64,000 nucleotides of DNA, taken from Tipula vernalis. Taxonomy: Eukaryota > Arthropoda > Insecta > Diptera > Tipulidae. Numbering within the stretch: the stretch's first letter is position 1; every line of letters starts with the position of its first letter. The notes beneath the pieces were generated by a model, which saw nothing but the letters and a program-made list of their open reading frames with translations, did not search any database and was not told where the DNA came from. Location: assembly GCA_958295665.1 (NCBI GenBank), contig OY282559.1, forward strand, positions 260,096,245-260,160,244. The letters run 5' to 3'. This document shows positions 21,117 to 33,984 of this stretch, piece after piece. Both the position numbers and the translations under genes were made by a program.

Positions 21117-21901
21117 ATGATTCTCAACGAATTGAAAGTTCCAGAATTAAAGAGGGATGGTAGTAAATCAACTTTACAAGTGCGACTACGTGACGCCATG
21201 GAGAAAGAAGGGTTAGACGCAGATCAACATGATTTGGGAGAGAAAGTAATGGATGCAGCAACCGTAGAGCAGAAAGCAGAAGATAAACAACCGTTGGTCG
21301 AAAAGACACAAGAACATTCTGGAAGTTTCGATTTGTCGCAGTTAATAGCTGCTATGAACCAGATGACAGGACAGATAAGCCTAATGAAACAACAAAACGA
21401 ACGACAGCTAGGAGAAATTAAGAATGAAATGGAACAACAAAATGTGCGGCAGTTGGAGACTATAAACCAGTCAAACGAAGAAATAAAACGACAGTTGGAA
21501 CAACAAAATCAGTCTAACCAAGAAATGAAACAACAAGGAGAGGAAATTAAAGACCAAATTATAGATGGTCAAAAGAGAATGGACGAGAAACTTCTCGAAT
21601 TATCTACTAACATACACGGCGAAGTGGAGAAGCTGCAAATAGAGATTTAACAGGCTGACCAAAAATTAGAAACGGAAGTCCAAATGGTCAAACCGGAAGT
21701 TAAACGTCTCGAGAAAGAGCTGATTGACGTCAAAGGGCATGTGATAAGGTCGGTCACATCTCTCGCGACTGCTGGGAATTAAGAAGAAAAAGAGGAAGAT
21801 CACCATCTGCTATGCAGCGACGACCAAGCGGGGAGCAGGCGTTGGCTAGGCAAGAAGGCCAAATGACGGCGGAGCCGTTAAACTACAACGAGTCAGCTTA
21901 A
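21117..21901 (+). pseudogene. gag of element B, internally deleted, with a damaged SAP domain
   Basis: From ATG 21117 the protein begins MILNELKVPELKR. This is the start of a SAP-type DNA-binding domain (about 21117-21215), but it lacks nine residues that are present in element C. A long Gln/Asn/Glu-rich coiled coil follows (about 21320-21650), broken by a TAA at 21648-21650. The capsid core present in C is missing: the coiled coil runs straight into the second half of a zinc knuckle (GHISRDC near 21750-21775). The frame then closes at 21899-21901 and overlaps the start of pol in the -1 frame. It cannot make a complete gag. Confidence 0.8.
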
Positions 21902-24900
21902 AGGGGCAGAAGCTGACTCCCACAACCGATTGCCCCATAACCTCCATCCGCGTTTCGAAAGTAGCAAGAGGCGGTGACAGCTTAACAATCAAAGGCGACA
22001 TTGATGGCACGGATTGCATCATCACTCTGGATACGGGAGCAAATCGCACGATTGTCCGTAAAGATCTGATCGATGGAGGTGTACAACCAGGTAATGGATT
22101 GAAGTTACAAACAGCAACTGGAGATAGTTCAATAATAAAAGGCAAAAAGATCGTGAAAATAAAAATCGGGAGAACTCTTTTCCAACACGAAGTGCTGATT
22201 GCAGATATTGTGGATGAAGTCATAATGGGGATGGACTTCATGAGGGCAAATGGCTTCGTGGTGGATGTTGGACGAGGAGTTTTAAGTTACGATAACATCG
22301 AGTTGCCACTTCAATCTAGCAGTGCCGGAGCAACTATCAGGCGAATTATTATTGATCATCGGGAGAAGCTGCCACCGAATTCGGAGACGATCCTATGGGG
22401 AAAATTGGAGGGAGGTTCTGGGTCACCCAGGTTGTGGGTTGTGGAAGCTAACGAAGAGGAGAACGGACCCAAGGAAATTATAATCGCGAAAGCCCTAGTT
22501 AAACCAGACAACGACTATAGAGTACCAATTAGGACTCTAAATCTCTCGGATAAGACGAAAACCATCAAGAAAGGGACAGTCATCGGCAAATGTAACGAGG
22601 TTTCAACTATAGTAAAGTGTGAACAGAGAAGTCCGGTTGAAAAAGCCGACATGCAATGGCAGAAAGAAATGGTAGAACAACTTATGCAGAAATGGACCGA
22701 AGATCTTACCGAGGCACAGAAAAATTCTGCACATCAACTACTCAAACGGTACACGTCCATATTATGCAGTACATCGGATAATAACGGAAGGACCTCAATG
22801 GTAAAGCACCGCATTGATACGGGAGCAGAGATGCCAATTCGTCAACCACCCAGGAGACTACCTTTGGCATAACAAGAAGAAGTCAATCGAATGGTAACAG
22901 ATATGCAGGCAGCAGGAGTAATTGAACCATCTAATAGCCCATGGAGCTCACCGGTAGTATTGGTCGAGAAGAAGGACGGTAGCATGAGATTTTGCGTTGA
23001 TTACCGAAAACTCAATGCTGTAACGAAAAAAGATAGCTACCCACTGCCAAGGATCGATGACACGTTAGACACATTATCGGGTGCTCAAATATTTTCGACA
23101 TTAGATCTACAAAGCGGCTATTGGCAGGTGGAAGTCCATGAGGAAGATCGCGAGAAAACAGCGTTCAGTGTGGGTAACGGACTTTGGCAATTTAATGTTA
23201 TGCCGTTCGGATTATGTAATGCCCCTGCGACTTTTGAACGATTAATGGAGCGCGTGTTAAAGGGATTACATTGGAAGACTTGCCTAATATATCTGGACGA
23301 CATCATCGTTATGGGGAAGGATTTTGACGAGCATCTAAAGAACTTGGCGGAAGTTTTGGATCGGATACAGGCTGCCGGATTGAAGTTAAGTCCAAAGAAG
23401 TGTAAGCTGTTCAGAACTGAAGTCAAATATTTGGGTCATCTCGTAACGATTAATGGAATTCACTTCGACGAAGAAAAGATCGCAGCGGTAAAGAACTGGC
23501 CAAGACCTAAAAATTTACACGAATTACGAAGCTTTCTCGGATTGTGCACCTATTATAGACGCTTCGTGCCAGGATTCGCACACATCGCCAAGAGTTTACA
23601 CGAGTTGACCAGGAAGAACAAGGCATTATCGAATGGAAGAATGACCAGGAAGAAGCATTCGTGGAACTAAGGAGACGGTTGTGTGTCGCGCCAATCCTCG
23701 CGTACCCTATACCCAACGTGAAATTTATTTTGGACACCGATGCAAGTAATGACTGTATAGGAGGTGTGTTATCACAGGAAATTAATGGTCAAGAAAGAGT
23801 TATTGCGTACTACTCCAAAACATTATCGAAACCGGAGCGTAATTACTGCGTGACACGGAAAGAATTGTTGGCTATAGTGGAGTGTGTCAAGTATTTCCAT
23901 AAGTATCTTTATGGCCAAAAATTCCATTTACGGACAGATCACGGCGCTTTACGGTGGCTTTTACAATTCAAGAATCCAGAGGGACAAGTAGCACGCTGGA
24001 TCGAACGTCTTCAAAGCTACGATTTCCAAATTGAACATCGGAAGGGAAGTGCACACAGAAATTCCGACGTATTGTCAAGACGGCCGTGTCCAGTAGAATG
24101 TAAACATTGTGGACATGTTGAAGCAAAGGAAGGCATCATCGTCGTTCGGCTTACGCAAGTGCTGCCTGATGAGGAGTGGACCGACGAAATGGTCAGGAAA
24201 GAGCAATTGGATGATACGGATTTATCAGTTATAATGAAAGGGAAGGAAAAGGAACACCGGCCAACTTGGAGCGAAATCGCGGACAGAACTCCCATTGTTA
24301 AGGCTTATTGGGCTCAATGGGATAGCCTCCGTCTTGAGAATGGCTGTTTAAAACGATTGTGGGAAAGCACGGATGGCAAAGTGAAGCAATTGTTGCTGGT
24401 GATACCAAAGTGCCGGATTGCAGAAATTCTGAATGCGTATCATGGAGGAGCAAGAGGGGGCCACCTTGGAATTAATATAACTCTAGCAAAGATACGTCAA
24501 CGATTCTACTGGGCAGGATGTAGGCAGTCTGTGATAGAATGGTGCCAAAAATGTGACCAATGTGCGGCGGTGAAGGGACCCGCACGCAAAAGTCGTGGAA
24601 CCATGAAGCAATATAACGTTGGAGCACCATTCGAAAGAACTGCAATGGATGTAGCGGGCCCATTTCCCACCACTGAGAGCGGCAACAAATATGTGCTAGT
24701 AATCATGGATTATTTCAGCAAATGGCCGGAGGTGTACCCCATTCCCAATCAGGAGACGACAACAATAGCTGATGCCGTGGTAAACAATTGGATTAGCAGA
24801 TTTGGAGTGCCGATGGAGATTCATACCGATCAAGGACGGAATTTTGAATCGGTGGTGGTTCAAGAAATATGCCAGATGCTCGGTATAAATAAAACGAGAA

Positions 24901-25502
24901 CAACGCCTTTGCATCCACAGTCTGACGGTATGGTGGAAAGATTCAATGGTACATTGGAGGAATATCTAGCAAAGGTTGTTGAGAAAAACCAACGTAACTG
25001 GGATCGACATATACCGATGTTTCTGATGGCCTATCGATCAGCAATACATGACACAACCGGAATGACACCAGCTAAAACGTTATTTGGAGATAATCTACGG
25101 TTACCTGGAGATCTAAAGTTTGGGGCTGTACCATCATCGGCTTTATGTGGACAAGATTACGTAAACCGAATGAAAGAGGAACTTAATGAGATTCATCAAT
25201 TTGTACGGGAGAAAATACGGATGTCAAGTGACCGGATGAAGGCTCGATATGACATACGAGCAAATAACCAGGGCTTCCAGGAAGGGCAATTAGTATGGCT
25301 TCACAACCCGCAATGGAAAAAGGGATTATCACCGAAGCTGCAACCAGCATGGGAAGGACCTTATACTGTCATCACAAGGATGAACGACGTGGTTTATCGG
25401 ATACGGAAGGGACATCGAGGTAAACCAAAGGTGGTGCATTTGGAGAGGCTGGCCCTATACAGAGGAGGTGATTTGGGTCCTGTTCGGGACGAACAGGCTT
25501 AG
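21870..25502 (+). pseudogene. pol of element B (protease, RT, RNase H, integrase)
   Basis: Pol opens in the -1 frame relative to gag. Domains in order: protease (LDTGAN, Asp at 22030); RT (CVDYRKLNAV near 22995, YLDD at 23290-23301); RNase H (DTDASND near 23738, RTDHGALRWL near 23935); H2C2 zinc site near 24455-24570; integrase core (MDVAGPF near 24646, HTDQGRNF near 24822, VERFNG near 24936); and a GPY/F module (WEGPYTVI near 25350). A TAA at 22870-22872 and a frameshift near 23615-23640 are the only defects. It ends at TAG 25500. Order and GPY/F module identify a Ty3/gypsy element without envelope. Confidence 0.93.
25478..25498. other. Hairpin overlapping the end of pol in element B
   Basis: CCTGTTCGGGACGAACAGG is a perfect 8-bp stem with a GGA loop, located just before the pol stop codon and the polypurine tract. 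The same hairpin, with one stem change, is kept in element C (57136-57154). Confidence 0.7.
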
Positions 25503-25513
25503 GTGGGGGGTAG

Positions 25514-25958
25514 TGTGACGGTGACACCTAGTGTGTAATAGAATAAGTTAAAATTAATAGCTCAATGTTAAACTGTTCTAAATGGAATTTTCCATGATAA
25601 AATTGTTCTACACTATTCTAACTAGAAAAATCATGAGCTTTCTAGAAGTTTGGTTTGTGTATATAAAAAGGCGAACGAAATCGAATTGGATTAGTAATAT
25701 TTGGTAAGCGATAGTATAAAGATTAAAAGGAATTAAAAAGTGATTTAAAAAAGTGTTATAAGTGCGATAAATAAAGTAAAAGAGATCAGTAAATTTTAAG
25801 CATAATTTATATAAAGTGATTTTGTGAATTTTTATTGATAAACTGTGTTGTAATAAATTTTGTGAAATAAATAAATTCGTTGGTGATAAATTGAATTGAG
25901 TTTGTATTATTCACAATCCAGTGATACGAACCTTGATTGACAAGGCAAAAACGTAACA
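25514..25958 (+). repeat. 3' LTR of element B
   Basis: 445 bp, starting TGTGACGGTGACACC after the purine-rich GGTGGGGGGTAG and ending CGTAACA. Confidence 0.93.
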
Positions 25959-28850
25959 ATATGTATATAGCATCTGCGGATTTGTGGAAAACTTCCCATC
26001 ATGTTATAAATCAGTGTTTATACACAATATATAAATTATTAAAGTAGGCATTTGATTATAAATCAATATTTACAAGCAAATGTCAAAATATAGTTTATTT
26101 TTATAAAAACAGATGGTTTTTATCTATCTAAGAAATAATACGCATACTAAGATTACCAAATTTATTTTAGTAAATATAAAAACCAAAATAAGTCTTTTTT
26201 AACCCAGCACTCGAACCATAATAAGGTTTTCTGAGCCTAGACTAAATTCAAAATGTAGTTTAACCTTAATTCCGCTCTTTAAAAAATGGTGTTTTCAAAT
26301 GGTAAAGCTCTACTAAACGTGTTCCCATTTTTCATTTGTATTAACAAATAATTTTGTCATTTTAGACATTTCTAAACGTCAATAAAAATCATAATAAAAA
26401 CAATAAAGTATTCACATAGGAAACATATTTCAGCTTGCTTTGTTTATCGCAGAATTGGAAATTTTCCTTAACAAAATACTGGATATTTTTATTTTTTTGT
26501 AAATGCAAAATTCGCAATGAAAAATGAAATCGTATTGCGAAATGAAAACCTAAAGTTTTAAATATTACTGAACGCTTATATCAAAAATAGGCGACTTAAT
26601 GTGATTCACCAATTTTATTAAGATGTGAAAAATCAATTCGATCAGTTTATAGTTAGCTAATTTATAAATATTGCGTCTGAGTTATTCAACAAAACAGGAA
26701 ACAATTGATCAATCTGAAACCAAAAATGACGTAGATCAATTTTATGCTCACAAATATACACACCCACAGGCCACACATACACAGTCGGCTAATTAAAAAA
26801 AAAAACATCAATTTTATCAATTTGCAATCAGTCTCTCGGTTTGACACAATATGGTGAAATGCAAATTTCTATTGATATTTAAGTAAAGCGCGTGTTACCG
26901 AAATATTATGGAAATTTAGCAAAGTCATATTCGTCTGACTAATTGATTATTGAACGTACAAGGTTATATTATTACCTGTATTATTGTATTCTTAAAATAT
27001 TTTTTAGTATTTATGTGAGCATCTTTTAAAACCAGGTATGTATGGGTTTATATTTATAAGATGTTTTGCAATATACCACCACAAATTATCATATTTAACT
27101 AAAGTAAACTAAAAATTGCATTTACATTTTTACTACTAGAAAATAAAGAACTCACTAAACGCTTAATCAAGTTTTTAATCTCTTCAACTAATATACATAA
27201 ACCAACAAAAAAACCAGTTCTTTTTTTTATAAATAGCTTAGTGAAGTGAAGCGATCATAACTTCCAGAAGTGGCTAAAACATCAAAAAATTCACACAAAA
27301 CAAACAAATAGGTTGGGGATCACCCGCAAAAGTATATTTTATTCACTTTAAGTAAATCTGAATTCGACACGTCTAATTTTAACTAAAAACAAAACGACCA
27401 ATAAAATACACTTTCTTACCAAAAAACTGTTTCATAATAATTGGGATTAATATTACACTTAAATACAAAAATCACACACTCTAATGTCTTAATAGAGTCT
27501 TTATGTATAGAGTGAATTTATAAACTTATCATCTGCAAGACGTTTCAAAGTATACTGATCAATATAAATATATTATAAAGAAATCCAAAGTTAATGTTGT
27601 ATGGTGTGTGATGAACTTAATAAAATTTAAACTAGCAAAACAAACAACAAAAATACAACAAAACAAAATATTGCTTTTTAGTGGTCTTCGAGCCAGTCGA
27701 GTCGACTGACCAATCAAACGTAATATTCTTATACATTTAGTGCATTTAAAACGATAACGTATAAAGAAATTGACTTTGTCTAATACTCGTATATTTGATC
27801 GCACTTAGACAAAGGTGTCCACTAACATAATGAATAATCATCATATGGATTTTGATGACCTGCTCTGAACTTGACCTTAGACAAAACTTGACGTATTTTA
27901 GAAAGAAACAACAGCAGTATAATGTAGCTAATATAATAATTAAGAAAAAATTTCTGGATTTTCCAGTGAGGTCACAAACTAGTTTAATTTTATATTTTTT
28001 TTATATTCACATGTATACGTGTACATATATCTATTGAAAATTTGTGTTGATAATAGATGCCGAAGGCATAAATGAACAGTGCTGTAAATTAATAATATTT
28101 ATTTGATTTGCTCAACAGTTGCCAGATCACCCTCTGTTATTTCCAATACTGCAATATTTTATCATCATTTGAAAGGGGATTATTTTTTGTTTTCCGGCAA
28201 TTTTTGGATTATATGTAATTCGAAATATTATGTTCGACGTTCACTATAAACCGGTTAAAAGTTGTGTCTTTTTATCTGGTGGTGCATCTTTACTGATTGA
28301 TGTCATCAATAATGTAAATATACATAATCTGACCGCCACATCACCATCATAATAAAATTTGTACATATAAAAGAATGACTAAACTCTAATTTTGAATACT
28401 AAATAAAAACAAAAGAAAATACAACTTTTATAATTTAGTAAAAGTTTCTTGAACAACTCTCTCGAAATAATTAAAACCAAGAAAAACTAAACTCAATCTT
28501 AAATTTCTCTGGAGTCCACGGCAAACAAGCCGACATATCGAATGCAAGGGCAACGTAGTCGCTCGTAGACAATCGACTCTGTCACACTAGACTTATATAA
28601 TCTAGATCAGCCCCTGAAGTCTGATGATGAATTACAAAAAATACTTTTGCCTCGTGAGTTCAAAATTTAAATTAGAATTCATTTACCTATTCAATTTATT
28701 GCGAAACTTCAACTAAGGTTACCCGACCTTAGTTTCCAGAAAACTTAAGACGTGAAATTTTCGATACACTATATGGCTCATCCGGGAATCTGAGCATCAC
28801 GTAAACTTATTGTAACTAAATATTTCTGCCACAGTTTAACGGTATGGTAG
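25959..28850. other. AT-rich intergenic DNA without a recognised gene
   Basis: No ORF of family resemblance, transposon motif or splice-supported exon was recognised across 2.9 kb. Short poly-A and poly-T runs are frequent. Confidence 0.5.
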
Positions 28851-29078
28851 TGTATTGTTGTGTCCAGCGGTATTTATTAAAACGCAACATGAGTTACTAA
28901 GTAACTTTCTAATATTAATTTATTAACATAAAATATACGATAGTTCATTACATAAAAATACAACATGTCTTCTTATGACTATTGGTTGCGTTCATACTAT
29001 ATATATGTAGGGTGTGTTCATTTAGTATTTAAGGTGTATTCCTTTAGTATATTTCAGATTAATACTAACTTCACTACA
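28851..29078 (-). repeat. 3' LTR of element E
   Basis: Reads TGTAGTGAAGTTAG on the minus strand and is preceded, in that orientation, by the purine tract AAGGGGGAGA. Confidence 0.93.
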
Positions 29079-29090
29079 TCTCCCCCTTAT
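29079..29090 (-). other. Polypurine tract of element E
   Basis: The minus strand reads ATAAGGGGGAGA immediately before the 3' LTR. Confidence 0.75.
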
Positions 29091-29180
29091 ACAAATCAAT
29101 TCAAACTCATTTTTTTTTTTTTTTTTTTTTAATTAATTATCCTTATTACCTTCCCCTTAAATATAATAACCCAAAATTAA

Positions 29181-31940
29181 TTAATATTTAATGTAATCAT
29201 CTAACCTTCGGGGTTGACGAGTTATCCGCCCTGACCTAGTCACCCTGTCTTCGTTGACTGTAACCCTATCATTGTCAATATGTGAATATGTACTTTGTTC
29301 CATATTCCGTTGTCCTATACCTAAATCAGGAATCTGATCACTGTGTACACTCTTTCTTGTATCGTCCAGTTCATTTCTAAATTGAGGTCTTCTATTTGAC
29401 TTTCTTAAATGAAAAGAATTCCTTCTAATAATTCGACCTTCTTCATTTTGTATTACATAAGATCGCGGACTATCATATTTGTTTATTATTTGGGCTGGCT
29501 CCCATGTTTTGTTTTTCTTGTACACTACTGACTGTCCCAATACGAAATCTGGTCTTTGTTTTGTTCTATCATCATAAAATTTTTTTGCATTTGACTAGTT
29601 CTCCTTGAGTTTGTTTACTACGTTGAGCTCGAATCTAGGTATAAGTAGTTCTGTTTTTATTGGAACTTTCGTTCGAGTTCGACGACTAAGGAGTAGTTGT
29701 GAGGGCGAAGCACCTAATTTAGCCACAGGATGATTTCGATACTCCAGTAAACTGTAATTTAAATCGTTATTATCTTCCATCGACTTTTTCACTAAAGTTT
29801 TTGCAATTTGAACAGCTTTTCCTGCTTGACCATTAGATCTGGGGTACGTGGGGCTCGATGTTTTAATTTTAAATTCCCAACTTTCACTAAATTACTGCAT
29901 TTCTTTAGATGCAAACGGCATATTGTCACAGATCATCGTTTTTGGAATTCCGTGGGTGGTAAATACATTTTTAATTTTCTCAATGATTTCGGTTGACTGT
30001 TTTTCAACGGAATAATTTCAAGCCACTTGCTGTAGTAATCTGTAACAACCAAGTATTCACTAACTCCTACCTGCATAATATCACATGCAATCTTTTCGAA
30101 AGGTAAATTTGGTATTTCATGCGGGATCAACGGTTCCTTTGTATTTGATATCTGAAATTTCTAACACGTTCTAAATTCGCTTATATAATCCTCGATGTCC
30201 GAATCCATGCCCGTCCAATATAATATTTCTCTTGCTCTCTGTTTAGTTTTTGTAATTCCCATATGTGCCTTGTGGAGTGACTCTAGCATTTCTCGTCTTA
30301 ATTTAAAAGGCACCATTACTCGTTCTCCCAAATAAACCAGTCCTTCATCACAAAATATTTCTCCTTTATATTTCCAGAAAGCTTTAATTTGATTATCGAG
30401 CTGACATTTAGAATTTGGCCAACCTTCTTTATGTATTTTTAATATCTTGGATAAAATTTCATCCTTTGCCGTTTCATATATGAATATTTCCTTGTTTTGA
30501 TCTGACATGTTTATTGTATGTATTACATCTTACTCTTTAAATTTTTCGGTATTTTCGCCCAGTAAATAGCTCCTAGTGGTCGGCTATGTGCATCTCTTTA
30601 CCTGGTCTGTATATTACATTTATTTCATATTTTAATAATTTCATTTTCATTCTCGGTAAACGAGAAGAATTGACCTTATGCATTTCGTTTTTCATTATGC
30701 TCAAAAGTGGTTTGTGATCCGAATGAACTTCCACTGGTCTTCCAAAAATATAGTGGTGAAATTTCACGCATGAAAAAATGATTGCGAGAAGCTCCTTGTC
30801 TATTTGTGCGTATTGCTTTTCAGTATCTGTTAGGTTTCTTGATGCGAATTCCACTGGCTTTCCCTTTTGCAATAACACACAATCTATTCCGTTTTGACTT
30901 GCATCCGTTTGTATGATTATCTTTTCATTTATATGAAATATCTGTAAAACAGGTCTATTTGTAATTATCTCTTTTAGTTTATTGATACATTGAACGTGTT
31001 GTTCCATCCGTTTTTTCTTAGTAATTGTCGTATAGGTTCCGTTAATTCTGCCATGTTAGGGACAAAACTTCGTAGATAGTTGACCATACCTAGGAATCGT
31101 TGTAATTCCTTTTTAGATGTTGGGTCATTCATTTTGGTTATGGCCTTTATGCGGCTCGGATCTACACTTATACCGTCCCGATTGAAAATATGTCCTAAGA
31201 AACTGACTTTTAATTTTTTAGCTCTCTCAATTACTTTATTTAAATTACGATCGTGTTCTTCTTCCGTTCGCCCAGTCACTAACAAGTCATCTATGTAAAT
31301 GTGAATTCCCGAGATATCTCCGAAATTGTTCTTGTTTAATTTTTGAAACGTCTCTGGGGCTATATTTATTCCAAAGGGTAATCTCCTAAAGTTGTAGCAA
31401 CCAAAAGGTGAACTAAAAGCACAACGCCTTTTCGAGTTGTTATCCAGTTCGATCTGGTAGAACCCATCCTTCAAGTATAAAACTGTAAACACCTCGATAC
31501 CCGCTAATTTAGTACATAGTTAGGTCTTCTAATTTTGGGATTTCATAATAATCTTTCTTAAATGCCTCGTTTAAAAATTTCGGGCCTAAGCAAAGTCTAA
31601 AGCTCCCGTTCGGTTTTTGTACTACTACGAGATTACTAATCCATTCTGTCGGTTCAGATAATTTTTCTATTATTCCTGTCCGTTCTAAATTGTCCAATGC
31701 TTCTTTTACCTTTTCACGTAGTGCTATTAGAATTCCTCTAGGAGGTCTTGTCACTGGATTTGAATTTTCCTTCAATACTAATTTTAACTTCCCCGGAAAT
31801 CTACCTAGTCCTGTAAATACCGTTTCGTGTTCTTTTATAAATTGTTCTTTCCCTTTTTGAATTTCATTAACATTTTTAATCAACTCAAATTTTCCTATGG
31901 CCTTTAATCCCATTATAGGGGTATCATCTGAATCTATCAC
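29181..31940 (-). pseudogene. pol of element E (RT, RNase H, integrase), heavily broken
   Basis: In minus-strand order: RT palm entry (FRLCLGPKFLNEAF near 31590; the usual acidic residue of the motif is replaced), RT core (RLPFGINIAPETFQKL near 31360, catalytic YIDD near 31290), RNase H (IQTDASQNGIDCVL near 30900, HSDHKPLLSIM near 30700), integrase zinc site (HKAHMGITKTKQRAREILYW near 30240), core (CDIMQVG near 30085), then a C-terminal module near 29450-29540. At least six frame breaks separate these pieces (near 31500, 31000, 30570, 30150, 29930 and 29590). The final segment ends at 29181 in a Lys/Arg-rich tail. Clearly inactive. Confidence 0.88.
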
Positions 31941-31949
31941 TTTAAAATT

Positions 31950-33171
31950 TTATAAACTTTCTAAATTAGCACGCCTTATTTCCAATTTAACCATACCATA
32001 TGTCACAATTCTCGATCCCCCGAAATCCCTCAACATCACATTAGCTTTTTCTATTTGATAATGAACATTCAAATCATTCAAAATTTTCAAAGATAAAACA
32101 TTAACTTCAGAGCCTGTGTCTATTTTAAAATTTAATTCAAAATTCTTAATAAAAAAATTTTCGAACCACCCTCTTTTATCGGCAATAGTATCAATTTCCA
32201 CTTCAATTACTTCTATATAATGATTTTCATTTTCACAATCAAGATTCTGACAATCTAGGCTTTCACAATCAAGGTTTTGACAGTCAAGGTCCACAACATT
32301 TACATTTTTTGCTCGACAGCATTTTGTATAGTGATGCTTTGCATGACACCTAGCGCATGTAGCGTTAAATGCAGGGCATTTCCCTTTTTCATACTTTCCA
32401 CCGCATCTTCGACAAACAAACCCGTCTCTTGATTGTGCAAACCCGGATTTGTCACCATTGCTCTGATTTTGAACACCTTGCTTTATTCTTATTGCATTAT
32501 TACTTTTATTGTTACTATAATTATGATTAAAATGACTATTTAATTTACGATTACAATCATTTTGTACATATCTATAATTATTGGTACCTTTTATTTCCGC
32601 TACCTCAGCTTGTTTTAATATTTCGTCAGCTTGCTTTCGCGGTCTCTCTTCTATACTACATCTATCCACTACATCCTGTAGTGTAGGGTTGCCTTCTTTT
32701 ATAAATTTACCGGATACCAAACACCAATCTATCTCTGATTAGCGCGTCATTCTCCGCTTTGAATCCATATTGTTCCGCCATAGCCCTTAAATTTTGCTAA
32801 AAGTCGTCATATGGCTCGTATAATTATTGATTTCTGTTGAAAAAATTGTATCTCTCATACAACACGTTGATTTTTGGCTCACAATATTTGTCCAATTCTT
32901 TTATACAGGTTGCTAATGTAATTTCTGGATCCTTCTTTACATCTAATGTTTGTAAAATGTCGGCGGCATCACGTCCCATTAAATTTTTGACCATTGCAAT
33001 TTCAATTTTCTCGTCGGCATCCTCCTTTCCACTTGCAATGAGGAATACTTCGAACTCCGCTTTAAAGCGTTTCCAATTGTTGTATAAATCACCTTTTGTT
33101 ATCAAGGGACTCGGTTTATTTAAACCTTCCATTTCTAATATTTTGTTTTTCTTTCTCTCTTTAGTTTTCAC
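31950..33171 (-). pseudogene. gag and protease of element E
   Basis: The gag body lies at 33171-32824 (NNWKRFKAEFEVFL near 33070). After a break near 32720-32820, a Cys/His region follows: CRRCGGKYEKGKC near 32390 and CARCHAKHHYTKC near 32325. Next comes a short Asp-Cys-Gln/Glu repeat (about 32233-32292) and the protease (KIDTGSEVNVL near 32105). The second knuckle has CX2CX4HX4C spacing. The architecture matches mag-like elements such as A. A stop near 31945 separates it from pol. Confidence 0.85.
32233..32292. repeat. Two-copy 30-bp repeat in the gag of E
   Basis: On the plus strand, TCACAATCAAGRTTYTGAC followed by RTCWAGG occurs twice, encoding LDCQNLDCE-type repeats on the minus strand between the zinc knuckles and the protease. 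Confidence 0.75.
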
Positions 33172-33260
33172 TAACCTTACTTTTTAATTTTTTACCACGT
33201 GGTATTGTCAGTTTTTTTTTCTTTTTAACATTTAATTTAATTTATTTATGTTATTAATTA

Positions 33261-33272
33261 CCAACTGCGCCA
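33261..33272 (-). other. Primer-binding site of element E
   Basis: The minus strand reads TGGCGCAGTTGG directly after the 5' LTR. This resembles the tRNA-Ser-type site of 17.6/297-like elements. Confidence 0.65.
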
Positions 33273-33498
33273 TGTATTGTTGTGTCCAGGGGTATCTATT
33301 AAAACTCAACATGTTACTAAGTTACTTTATAATATTAATTTATTAACATAAAATATACGATAGTTCATTACATAAAAATACAACATGTCTTCTTATGACT
33401 ATTGGTTGCGTTCATACTATATATATGTAGGGTGTGTTCATTTAGTATTTAAGGTATATTCCTTTAGTTTATTTCAGATTAATACTAACTTCACTACA
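33273..33498 (-). repeat. 5' LTR of element E
   Basis: Copy of the LTR at 28851, followed on the minus strand by the primer-binding site. Confidence 0.93.
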
Positions 33499-33984
33499 GG
33501 TAGATCGTCCATTGGAACACCGGGCTCCCCATCGTGCTACTGAGAATACGAGCAGTATTCAAGGATGACCTTAAGTGCTCCCCAGCTTAACTTTGTCAAG
33601 GATTTAAACTTACCGGGGAAATTTTCGTTGGGATTCATAATTTAGAGGCTTTGCAACACAAAGCACAATTTAATTCCAGTTGAAACGCACAAGTCAACCT
33701 CGCCCTCAATCTTCGTACTCACCCATTTAAATGATTGCGAATTTGTTTTCATATTGGCTAGGTAATACTATACTTATATATGTATACAAGGTAATTCGTT
33801 GCTTCCGACGCTTTTGCATTCATTCGCACTCGGGTTTTTAACTCAAAAATAAGTCAGCAGTGTCATGGTACGTATCAAACGGAGTGACCACCAAAAAGAC
33901 TTTAGAAAAATCGCTGTAGATAACATTAACTGGCCGCTAGCTCCTGCGGCATTAAATACATGGCTGGAAATAGTCAGTAGGTTA
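33499..33984. other. Non-coding stretch between E and the hAT relic
   Basis: No confident gene. A 57-codon open frame from ATG 33874 runs into the presumed hAT end and is treated as chance. Confidence 0.4.

Larger units (their letters stand above)
20635..25958 (+). mobile_element. Gypsy-type LTR retrotransposon B (SAP-gag family)
   Basis: A 5.3-kb element has LTRs of 439 and 445 bp that differ by about four substitutions and one 6-bp gap, so it is young. A tRNA-Leu-type primer site, gag, pol and a purine-rich 3' tract are present. Gag has an internal deletion and pol has one stop and one frameshift. The flanks (AGCAG before, ATATG after) show no target duplication, which may reflect recombination between copies. 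Related copies are element C at 54625 and the solo LTR at 18501. Confidence 0.93.
28851..33498 (-). mobile_element. Gypsy-type LTR retrotransposon E
   Basis: A 4.6-kb element on the minus strand has LTRs of 228 and 226 bp (28851-29078 and 33273-33498), a primer-binding site, a polypurine tract and gag-pol remains. The flanking 5-bp duplication is GGTAG (28846-28850 and 33499-33503). The LTRs differ at several positions (a few per cent), so it is older than A and B. Gag and pol carry many stops and frameshifts. Confidence 0.93.

Noticed and set aside
27559..28037. Short ORFs on both strands in the region before element E
   Set aside because: Low-complexity composition and no family resemblance.
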